This document shows positions 44,801 to 56,800 of a DNA stretch of 64,000 nt, one piece after another. The notes beneath the pieces are model-generated. The model saw only the letters and a list, made by a program, of their open reading frames with translations, did not search any database and was not told the origin of the DNA. This stretch comes from JAFGVL01 sp963662245. Lineage in GTDB: Bacteria > Bacteroidota > Bacteroidia > Bacteroidales > Paludibacteraceae. The stretch lies in NCBI GenBank assembly GCA_963662245.2, contig CAXXVQ010000009.1, forward strand, positions 434,001-498,000, in the 5' to 3' direction. The translations under genes were made by a program, and so were the position numbers. Numbering within the stretch: the first letter of the stretch is position 1; every line of letters begins with the position of its first letter.

Positions 44801-47800
44801 ACAGCAAATGCAGACTTAGCAGTCACATACAGTGATGCAAGTTCAGGTACCTGCCCATTAACTATTACCCGTACATATACAGTAAAGGATGCATGTTTAA
44901 ATAGTACTACTATTGATCATGTTATTACTATTGACGATACAACTGCTCCAACGGTAACAGGAACATTAACCAGTACAATTGAAGGATGTGATGCCAGTTC
45001 AGCACCAGCTGCAGCGACTACTGCTGCTGAGTTAGTAACATTAGGCGCAACCATTTCAGATAACTGTACAGCAAATGCAGACTTAGCAGTCACATACAGT
45101 GATGCAAGTTCAGGTACCTGCCCATTAACTATTACTCGTACATATACAGTAAAGGATGCATGTTTAAATAGTACTACTATTGATCATGTTATTACTATTG
45201 ACGATACAACTGCTCCAACGGTAACAGGAACATTAACCAGTACAATTGAAGGATGTGATGCCAGTTCAGCACCAGCTGCAGCGACTACTGCTGCTGAGTT
45301 AGTAACATTAGGCGCAACCATTTCAGATAACTGTACAGCAAATGCAGACTTAGCAGTCACATACAGTGATGCAAGTTCAGGTACCTGCCCATTAACTATT
45401 ACTCGTACATATACAGTAAAGGATGCATGTTTAAATAGTACTACTATTGATCATGTTATTACTATTGACGATACAACTGCTCCAACGGTAACAGGAACAT
45501 TAACCAGTACAATTGAAGGATGTGATGCCAGTTCAGCACCAGCTGCAGCGACTACTGCTGCTGAGTTAGTAACATTAGGCGCAACCATTTCAGATAACTG
45601 TACAGCAAATGCAGACTTAGCAGTCACATACAGTGATGCAAGTTCAGGTACCTGCCCATTAACTATTACTCGTACATATACAGTAAAGGATGCATGTTTA
45701 AATAGTACTACTATTGATCATGTTATTACTATTGACGATACAACTGCTCCAACGGTAACAGGAACATTAACCAGTACAATTGAAGGATGTGATGCCAGTT
45801 CAGCACCAGCTGCAGCGACTACTGCTGCTGAGTTAGTAACATTAGGCGCAACCATTTCAGATAACTGTACAGCAAATGCAGACTTAGCAGTCACATACAG
45901 TGATGCAAGTTCAGGTACCTGCCCATTAACTATTACCCGTACATATACAGTAAAGGATGCATGTTTAAATAGTACTACTATTGATCATGTTATTACTATT
46001 GACGATACAACTGCTCCAACGGTAACAGGAACATTAACCAGTACAATTGAAGGATGTGATGCCAGTTCAGCACCAGCTGCAGCGACTACTGCTGCTGAGT
46101 TAGTAACATTAGGCGCAACCATTTCAGATAACTGTACAGCAAATGCAGACTTAGCAGTCACATACAGTGATGCAAGTTCAGGTACCTGCCCATTAACTAT
46201 TACTCGTACATATACAGTAAAGGATGCATGTTTAAATAGTACTACTATTGATCATGTTATTACTATTGACGATACAACTGCTCCAACGGTAACAGGAACA
46301 TTAACCAGTACAATTGAAGGATGTGATGCCAGTTCAGCACCAGCTGCAGCGACTACTGCTGCTGAGTTAGTAACATTAGGCGCAACCATTTCAGATAACT
46401 GTACAGCAAATGCAGACTTAGCAGTCACATACAGTGATGCAAGTTCAGGTACCTGCCCATTAACTATTACCCGTACATATACAGTAAAGGATGCATGTTT
46501 AAATAGTACTACTATTGATCATGTTATTACTATTGACGATACAACTGCTCCAACGGTAACAGGAACATTGACTACACAAACAGTAGAAGGATGTGATATC
46601 AGTGCAGCACCAGCAGCTGTAACAACAGTAGCTGCCTTGGAAGCAATGGGAATCGGCGTATTAGATGTATGTTCAGCAGATGGAGATATCACTGTAAGTT
46701 CAGCGGATGGATCAGCAAGTGGAACATGTCCAATCAGCTTTACTCGTACCTATAGAATTGCCGATGCATGTGGTAACTCAACAGATGTAACCCAAGCAAT
46801 CACAATAGATGATACAACAGCACCGACTGGAAGTTCACCAGCCCCAATTACAGTACAATGTAGTGGCGATGTGCCAGCCGCAGATATAACAGTTATTACT
46901 GATGAAGCTGATAATTGTACAGCCGTACCAACGGTGACTCATGTAGGCGATGTTTCAGATGGCAATAGCTGTCCAGAGATCATCACTCGTACCTATAGAA
47001 TTGGTGATGAGTGTGGTAATACAACAGATGTAACCCAAACAATCACCATTGAAGATACCACAGATCCAGTTATTACAGGAAGTTTAGCCGATCAAGCTGC
47101 AACATCGATGGGAAGTTGTACATTCCAAGTACCGGATGTAACGGGATTGGTACGCACAATTTCAAGTGATAATTGTACAGCCAATGGAGCTTTAGTTATT
47201 ACACAATCACCAGCAGCCGGAAGCGTAATCGCATCAAGTACTTCGGTAACAGTAACCGTAGCTGATGCCTGTGGTAATGATGCAACAACTCCAGTAAATA
47301 TAACAGTGCCAAGTGCACCAACAATTGTAGAGAGCGTAGCTCCATCATGTTCAGTAGACTTATTAACATACTCATTAAAAGTAGCAGTAAGTTCAGGTGG
47401 CACAGTAACAAGTACTTCAGGAACCGTAGCCGATGAAGGTTCAGATGTCTGGTCTATTAGTTCAATCGCAACAGGAACAAATATTACAGCCACAGTAACA
47501 GCTGCAGATGGATGTACAGCAGACTTAAATATTACAGCCCCAGATTGTAGTTGTGGTGTAATTGCAGCTCCGGTAAGTGGTGGAAATAAGACTTATTGTG
47601 CAGGCGGAACCGTTCCAAGCTTAAGTGCAAGTGTAGGATCAGGCTTTGAGATCGACTGGTATGATGCAGCCACAGGTGGAAACTTGTTGTTAAGCAATAG
47701 TACAACATATAGTCCATCCGCAGGTACAGCGACTTATTATGCCGAAGCTAGAGAAAGCGCAACCGGTTGTGTAAGTTCACGCACCGCAATTAGTGTGACA

Positions 47801-50800
47801 GAAAATATAAATCCAGTAATTGAATTAACCGTTCCAAGTAGTTCAATATGTCCAGGCTCAACAGCAAGCTTAAGTACAAGTTTAACCACCTCTACAGTAG
47901 GTGCATATACATATACTTGGACTAATGCCGTAGCAAGTACAGCCGGAAATGCAGATTACACAGCCGGAGTATCCTGTAATGCAACGGTAGCAGTAACTGT
48001 AGAGGTAGAAGATGGCAATGGCTGTTTGGCTTCAGATACAAAAAATATTCTATCCAAAGATGATGTAAACCCAACAGGAACAGCTCCAGCAGCAGTAAGT
48101 GTTCAATGTAGTGTAGATGTTCCAGCTGTAGATATCACAGCCATTACCGATGAAGCCGATAATTGTACAGCCGTACCAACGGTGAGTCATGTAGGCGATG
48201 TTTCAGATGGTAATAGCTGTCCAGAGGTCATCACTCGTACCTATAGAATTGCCGATGCATGTGGTAACTCAATTGATGTAACCCAAGCAATCACAATAGA
48301 TGATACAACAGCACCGACTGGAAGTTCACCAGCCCCAATTACAGTACAATGTAGTGGCGATGTGCCAGCCGCAGATATAACAGTTATTACTGATGAAGCT
48401 GATAATTGTACAGCCGTACCAACGGTGACTCATGTAGGCGATGTTTCAGATGGTAATAGCTGTCCAGAGGTCATCACTCGTACCTATAGAATTGGTGATG
48501 AGTGTGGTAATACAACAGATGTAACCCAAACAATCACCATTGAAGATACCACAGATCCAGTTATTACAGGAAGTGTAGCCGATCAAGCTGCAACATCGAT
48601 GGGAAGTTGTACATTCCAAGTACCGGATGTAACGGGATTGGTACGCACAATTTCAAGTGATAATTGTACAGCCAATGGAGCTTTAGTTATTACACAATCA
48701 CCAGCAGCCGGAAGCGTAATCGCATCAAGTACTTCGGTAACAGTAACCGTAGCTGATGCCTGTGGTAATGATGCAACAACTCCAGTAAATATAACAGTGC
48801 CAAGTGCACCAACAATTGTAGAGAGCGTAGCTCCATCATGTTCAGTAGACTTATTAACATACTCATTAAAAGTAGCAGTAAGTTCAGGTGGCACAGTAAC
48901 AAGTACTTCAGGAACCGTAGCCGATGAAGGTTCAGATGTCTGGTCTATTAGTTCAATCGCAACAGGAACAAATATTACAGCCACAGTAACAGCTGCAGAT
49001 GGATGTACAGCAGACTTAAATATTACAGCCCCAGATTGTAGTTGTGGTGTAATTGCAGCTCCGGTAAGTGGTGGAAATAAGACTTATTGTGCAGGCGGAA
49101 CCGTTCCAAGCTTAAGTGCAAGTGTAGGATCAGGCTTTGAGATCGACTGGTATGATGCAGCCACAGGTGGAAACTTGTTGTTAAGCAATAGTACAACATA
49201 TAGTCCATCCGCAGGTACAGCGACTTATTATGCCGAAGCTAGAGAAAGCGCAACCGGTTGTGTAAGTTCACGCACCGCAATTAGTGTGACAGAAAATATA
49301 AATCCAGTAATTGAATTAACCGTTCCAAGTAGTTCAATATGTCCAGGCTCAACAGCAAGCTTAAGTACAAGTTTAACCACCTCTACAGTAGGTGCATATA
49401 CATATACTTGGACTAATGCCGTAGCAAGTACAGCCGGAAATGCAGATTACACAGCCGGAGTATCCTGTAATGCAACGGTAGCAGTAACTGTAGAGGTAGA
49501 AGATGGCAATGGCTGTTTGGCTTCAGATACAAAAAATATTCTATCCAAAGATGATGTAAACCCAACAGGAACAGCTCCAGCAGCAGTAAGTGTTCAATGT
49601 AGTGTAGATGTTCCAGCTGTAGATATCACAGCCATTACCGATGAAGCCGATAATTGTACAGCCGTACCAACGGTGAGTCATGTAGGCGATGTTTCAGATG
49701 GTAATAGCTGTCCAGAGGTCATCACTCGTACCTATAGAATTGCCGATGCATGTGGTAACTCAATTGATGTAACCCAAGCAATCACAATAGATGATACAAC
49801 AGCACCGACTGGAAGTTCACCAGCCCCAATTACAGTACAATGTAGTGGCGATGTGCCAGCCGCAGATATAACAGTTATTACTGATGAAGCTGATAATTGT
49901 ACAGCCGTACCAACGGTGACTCATGTAGGCGATGTTTCAGATGGTAATAGCTGTCCAGAGGTCATCACTCGTACCTATAGAATTGGTGATGAGTGTGGTA
50001 ATACAACAGATGTAACCCAAACAATCACCATTGAAGATACCACAGATCCAGTTATTACAGGAAGTGTAGCCGATCAAGCTGCAACATCGATGGGAAGTTG
50101 TACATTCCAAGTACCGGATGTAACGGGATTGGTACGCACAATTTCAAGTGATAATTGTACAGCCAATGGAGCTTTAGTTATTACACAATCACCAGCAGCC
50201 GGAAGCGTAATCGCATCAAGTACTTCGGTAACAGTAACCGTAGCTGATGCCTGTGGTAATGATGCAACAACTCCAGTAAATATAACAGTGCCAAGTGCAC
50301 CAACAATTGTAGAGAGCGTAGCTCCATCATGTTCAGTAGACTTATTAACATACTCATTAAAAGTAGCAGTAAGTTCAGGTGGCACAGTAACAAGTACTTC
50401 AGGAACCGTAGCCGATGAAGGTTCAGATGTCTGGTCTATTAGTTCAATCGCAACAGGAACAAATATTACAGCCACAGTAACAGCTGCAGATGGATGTACA
50501 GCAGACTTAAATATTACAGCCCCAGATTGTAGTTGTGGTGTAATTGCAGCTCCGGTAAGTGGTGGAAATAAGACTTATTGTGCAGGCGGAACCGTTCCAA
50601 GCTTAAGTGCAAGTGTAGGATCAGGCTTTGAGATCGACTGGTATGATGCAGCCACAGGTGGAAACTTGTTGTTAAGCAATAGTACAACATATAGTCCATC
50701 CGCAGGTACAGCGACTTATTATGCCGAAGCTAGAGAAAGCGCAACCGGTTGTGTAAGTTCACGCACCGCAATTAGTGTGACAGAAAATATAAATCCAGTA

Positions 50801-53800
50801 ATTGAATTAACCGTTCCAAGTAGTTCAATATGTCCAGGCTCAACAGCAAGCTTAAGTACAAGTTTAACCACCTCTACAGTAGGTGCATATACATATACTT
50901 GGACTAATGCCGTAGCAAGTACAGCCGGAAATGCAGATTACACAGCCGGAGTATCCTGTAATGCAACGGTAGCAGTAACTGTAGAGGTAGAAGATGGCAA
51001 TGGCTGTTTGGCTTCAGATACAAAAAATATTCTATCCAAAGATGATGTAAACCCAACAGGAACAGCTCCAGCAGCAGTAAGTGTTCAATGTAGTGTAGAT
51101 GTTCCAGCTGTAGATATCACAGCCATTACCGATGAAGCCGATAATTGTACAGCCGTACCAACGGTGAGTCATGTAGGCGATGTTTCAGATGGTAATAGCT
51201 GTCCAGAGGTCATCACTCGTACCTATAGAATTGCCGATGCATGTGGTAACTCAATTGATGTAACCCAAGCAATCACAATAGATGATACAACAGCACCGAC
51301 TGGAAGTTCACCAGCCCCAATTACAGTACAATGTAGTGGCGATGTGCCAGCCGCAGATATAACAGTTATTACTGATGAAGCTGATAATTGTACAGCCGTA
51401 CCAACGGTGACTCATGTAGGCGATGTTTCAGATGGTAATAGCTGTCCAGAGGTCATCACTCGTACCTATAGAATTGGTGATGAGTGTGGTAATACAACAG
51501 ATGTAACCCAAACAATCACCATTGAAGATACCACAGATCCAGTTATTACAGGAAGTGTAGCCGATCAAGCTGCAACATCGATGGGAAGTTGTACATTCCA
51601 AGTACCGGATGTAACGGGATTGGTACGCACAATTTCAAGTGATAATTGTACAGCCAATGGAGCTTTAGTTATTACACAATCACCAGCAGCCGGAAGCGTA
51701 ATCGCATCAAGTACTTCGGTAACAGTAACCGTAGCTGATGCCTGTGGTAATGATGCAACAACTCCAGTAAATATAACAGTGCCAAGTGCACCAACAATTG
51801 TAGAGAGCGTAGCTCCATCATGTTCAGTAGACTTATTAACATACTCATTAAAAGTAGCAGTAAGTTCAGGTGGCACAGTAACAAGTACTTCAGGAACCGT
51901 AGCCGATGAAGGTTCAGATGTCTGGTCTATTAGTTCAATCGCAACAGGAACAAATATTACAGCCACAGTAACAGCTGCAGATGGATGTACAGCAGACTTA
52001 AATATTACAGCCCCAGATTGTAGTTGTGGTGTAATTGCAGCTCCGGTAAGTGGTGGAAATAAGACTTATTGTGCAGGCGGAACCGTTCCAAGCTTAAGTG
52101 CAAGTGTAGGATCAGGCTTTGAGATCGACTGGTATGATGCAGCCACAGGTGGAAACTTGTTGTTAAGCAATAGTACAACATATAGTCCATCCGCAGGTAC
52201 AGCGACTTATTATGCCGAAGCTAGAGAAAGCGCAACCGGTTGTGTAAGTTCACGCACCGCAATTAGTGTGACAGAAAATATAAATCCAGTAATTGAATTA
52301 ACCGTTCCAAGTAGTTCAATATGTCCAGGCTCAACAGCAAGCTTAAGTACAAGTTTAACCACCTCTACAGTAGGTGCATATACATATACTTGGACTAATG
52401 CCGTAGCAAGTACAGCCGGAAATGCAGATTACACAGCCGGAGTATCCTGTAATGCAACGGTAGCAGTAACTGTAGAGGTAGAAGATGGCAATGGCTGTTT
52501 GGCTTCAGATACAAAAAATATTCTATCCAAAGATGATGTAAACCCAACAGGAACAGCTCCAGCAGCAGTAAGTGTTCAATGTAGTGTAGATGTTCCAGCT
52601 GTAGATATCACAGCCATTACCGATGAAGCCGATAATTGTACAGCCGTACCAACGGTGAGTCATGTAGGCGATGTTTCAGATGGTAATAGCTGTCCAGAGG
52701 TCATCACTCGTACCTATAGAATTGCCGATGCATGTGGTAACTCAATTGATGTAACCCAAGCAATCACAATAGATGATACAACAGCACCGACTGGAAGTTC
52801 ACCAGCCCCAATTACAGTACAATGTAGTGGCGATGTGCCAGCCGCAGATATAACAGTTATTACTGATGAAGCTGATAATTGTACAGCCGTACCAACGGTG
52901 ACTCATGTAGGCGATGTTTCAGATGGTAATAGCTGTCCAGAGGTCATCACTCGTACCTATAGAATTGGTGATGAGTGTGGTAATACAACAGATGTAACCC
53001 AAACAATCACCATTGAAGATACCACAGATCCAGTTATTACAGGAAGTGTAGCCGATCAAGCTGCAACATCGATGGGAAGTTGTACATTCCAAGTACCGGA
53101 TGTAACGGGATTGGTACGCACAATTTCAAGTGATAATTGTACAGCCAATGGAGCTTTAGTTATTACACAATCACCAGCAGCCGGAAGCGTAATCGCATCA
53201 AGTACTTCGGTAACAGTAACCGTAGCTGATGCCTGTGGTAATGATGCAACAACTCCAGTAAATATAACAGTGCCAAGTGCACCAACAATTGTAGAGAGCG
53301 TAGCTCCATCATGTTCAGTAGACTTATTAACATACTCATTAAAAGTAGCAGTAAGTTCAGGTGGCACAGTAACAAGTACTTCAGGAACCGTAGCCGATGA
53401 AGGTTCAGATGTCTGGTCTATTAGTTCAATCGCAACAGGAACAAATATTACAGCCACAGTAACAGCTGCAGATGGATGTACAGCAGACTTAAATATTACA
53501 GCCCCAGATTGTAGTTGTCCATCAATAGATGCCCCAGTAGCAGGAAATATTACCGTATGCTATGACGGAGCAGTGCATACAGGAAGTGCAACAGTAAATG
53601 CTGATGAGGTAGTCGATTGGTATGATGCATCTACAGGAGGAGTGTCAACAACAGTACCAAGTGGAACAACTGCAGGAACCTATACTGCTTATGCAGAGGC
53701 AAGAAATACTACAACTAATTGTATAAGTGCTGCACGCACTTTGGTTACTGTTGTGATTAATCCATTGCCAATTGCAAGCATAAGTGGAACAACATCTGTA

Positions 53801-56800
53801 TGTAAAGATGCAGCCTCACCGGATGTAACTTTCACCGGTGCCAACGGAACTGCGCCATATACCTTTACATATACATTAAATGGAACAACGCAAACTGTAA
53901 CTACTACCTCAGGCAATAGTGTGACTGTGTCTCAAGCAACTGGTACAGCCGGAAGCTATGTTTATGAGTTAGTAAGTGTTCAGGATGCAAGTAGTACTGC
54001 ATGTGTGCAATCACAAACAGGTAGTGCAACCATTACCGTTAATCCATTGCCAAGTGCAAGCATAAGTGGAACAACAGCTGTATGTAAAGATGCAGCCTCA
54101 CCGGATGTAACTTTCACCGGTGCCAACGGAACTGCACCATATACCTTTACATATACATTAAATGGAACAACGCAAACTGTAACTACTACCTCAGGTAATA
54201 GTGTAACAGTATCTCAAGCAACTGGTACAGCCGGAAGCTATGTTTATGAGTTAGTAAGTGTTCAGGATGCAAGTAGTACCGCATGTGTACAATCACAAAC
54301 AGGTAGTGCAACCATTACCGTTAATCCATTGCCAATTGCAAGCATAAGTGGAACAACATCTGTATGTAAAGATGCAGCCTCACCGGATGTAACTTTCACC
54401 GGTGCCAACGGAACTGCACCATATACCTTTACATATACATTAAATGGAACAACGCAAACTGTAACTACTACCTCAGGTAATAGTGTAACAGTATCTCAAG
54501 CAACTGGTACAGCCGGAAGCTATGTTTATGAGTTAGTAAGTGTTCAGGATGCAAGTAGTACCGCATGTGTACAATCACAAACAGGTAGTGCAACCATTAC
54601 TGTTAATCCATTGCCAAGTGCAAGCATAAGTGGAACAACAGCTGTATGTAAAGATGCAGCCTCACCGGATGTAACTTTCACCGGTGCCAACGGAACTGCA
54701 CCATATACCTTTACATATACATTAAATGGAACAACGCAAACAGTAACCACTACCTCAGGTAATAGTGTAACAGTATCTCAAGCAACTGGTACAGCTGGAA
54801 GCTATGTTTATGAGTTAGTAAGTGTTCAGGATGCAAGTAGTACCGCATGTGTACAATCACAAACAGGTAGTGCAACCATTACTGTTAATCCATTGCCAAC
54901 GGCAAGCATAAGTGGAACAGCAGCTGTATGTAAAGATGCAGCAGCACCGGATGTAACTTTCACCGGTGCCAACGGAACTGCGCCATATACCTTTACATAT
55001 ACATTAAATGGAACAACGCAAACTGTAACTACTACCTCAGGCAATAGTGTGACTGTATCTCAAGCAACTGGTACAGCCGGAAGCTATGTTTATGAGTTAG
55101 TAAGTGTTCAGGATGCAAGTAGTACTGCATGTGTGCAATCACAAACAGGTAGTGCAACCATTACCGTTAATCCATTGCCAAGTGCAAGCATAAGTGGAAC
55201 AACATCTGTCTGTAAAGATGCAGCAGCACCGGATATAACTTTCACCGGTGCCAACGGAACTGCACCATATACCTTTACATATACATTAAATGGAACAACG
55301 CAAACTGTAACTACTACCTCAGGTAATAGTGTAACAGTATCTCAAGCAACTGGTACAGCCGGAATCTATGTTTATGAGTTAGTAAGTGTTCAGGATGCAA
55401 GTAGTACCGCATGTGTACAATCACAAACAGGTAGTGCAACCATTACCGTTAATCCATTGCCAAGTGCAAGCATAAGTGGAACAACATCTGTCTGTAAAGA
55501 TGCAGCCTCACCGGATGTAACTTTCACCGGTGCCAACGGAACTGCACCATATACCTTTACATATACATTAAATGGAACAACGCAAACTGTAACTACTACC
55601 TCAGGTAATAGTGTAACAGTATCTCAAGCAACTGGTACAGCCGGAAGCTATGTTTATGAGTTAGTAAGTGTTCAGGATGCAAGTAGTACTGCATGTGTGC
55701 AATCACAAACAGGTAGTGCAACCATTACTGTTAATCCATTGCCAAGTGCAAGCATAAGTGGAACAACAGCTGTATGTAAAGATGCAGCCTCACCGGATGT
55801 AACTTTCACCGGTGCCAACGGAACTGCACCATATACCTTTACATATACATTAAATGGAACAACGCAAACTGTAACTACTACCTCAGGTAATAGTGTAACA
55901 GTATCTCAAGCAACTGGTACAGCCGGAAGCTATGTTTATGAGTTAGTAAGTGTTCAGGATGCAAGTAGTACCGCATGTGTACAATCACAAACAGGTAGTG
56001 CAACCATTACTGTTAATCCATTGCCAAGTGCAAGCATAAGTGGAACAACATCTGTATGTAAAGATGCAGCCTCACCGGATGTAACTTTCACCGGTGCCAA
56101 CGGAACTGCACCATATACCTTTACATATACATTAAATGGAACAACGCAAACAGTAACCACTACCTCAGGTAATAGTGTAACAGTATCTCAAGCAACTGGT
56201 ACAGCTGGAAGCTATGTTTATGAGTTAGTAAGTGTTCAGGATGCAAGTAGTACCGCATGTGTACAATCACAAACAGGTAGTGCAACCATTACTGTTAATC
56301 CATTGCCAACGGCAAGCATAAGTGGAACAGCAGCTGTATGTAAAGATGCAGCAGCACTGGATGTAACTTTCACCGGTGCCAACGGAACTGCACCATATAC
56401 CTTTACATATACATTAAATGGAACAACGCAAACTGTAACTACTACCTCAGGCAATAGTGTGACTGTATCTCAAGCAACTGGTACAGCCGGAAGCTATGTT
56501 TATGAGTTAGTAAGTGTTCAGGATGCAAGTAGTACCGCATGTGTACAATCACAAACAGGTAGTGCAACCATTACTGTTAATCCATTGCCAAGTGCAAGCA
56601 TAAGTGGAACAACATCTGTCTGTAAATATGCAGCAGCACCGGATATAACTTTCACCGGTGCCAACGGAACTGCACCATATACCTTTACATATACATTAAA
56701 TGGAACAACGCAAACAGTAACCACTACCTCAGGCAATAGTGTGACTGTATCTCAAGCAACTGGTACAGCCGGAAGCTATGTTTATGAGTTAGTAAGTGTT

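Noticed and set aside
47092..53457. Five identical antisense open frames of 133 codons, plus 70- and 61-codon ones, recurring every 1,491 bp
   Set aside because: They are frame shadows of array B; the recurrence reflects the DNA repeat. They start and stop inside the sense frame and have no signals of their own.
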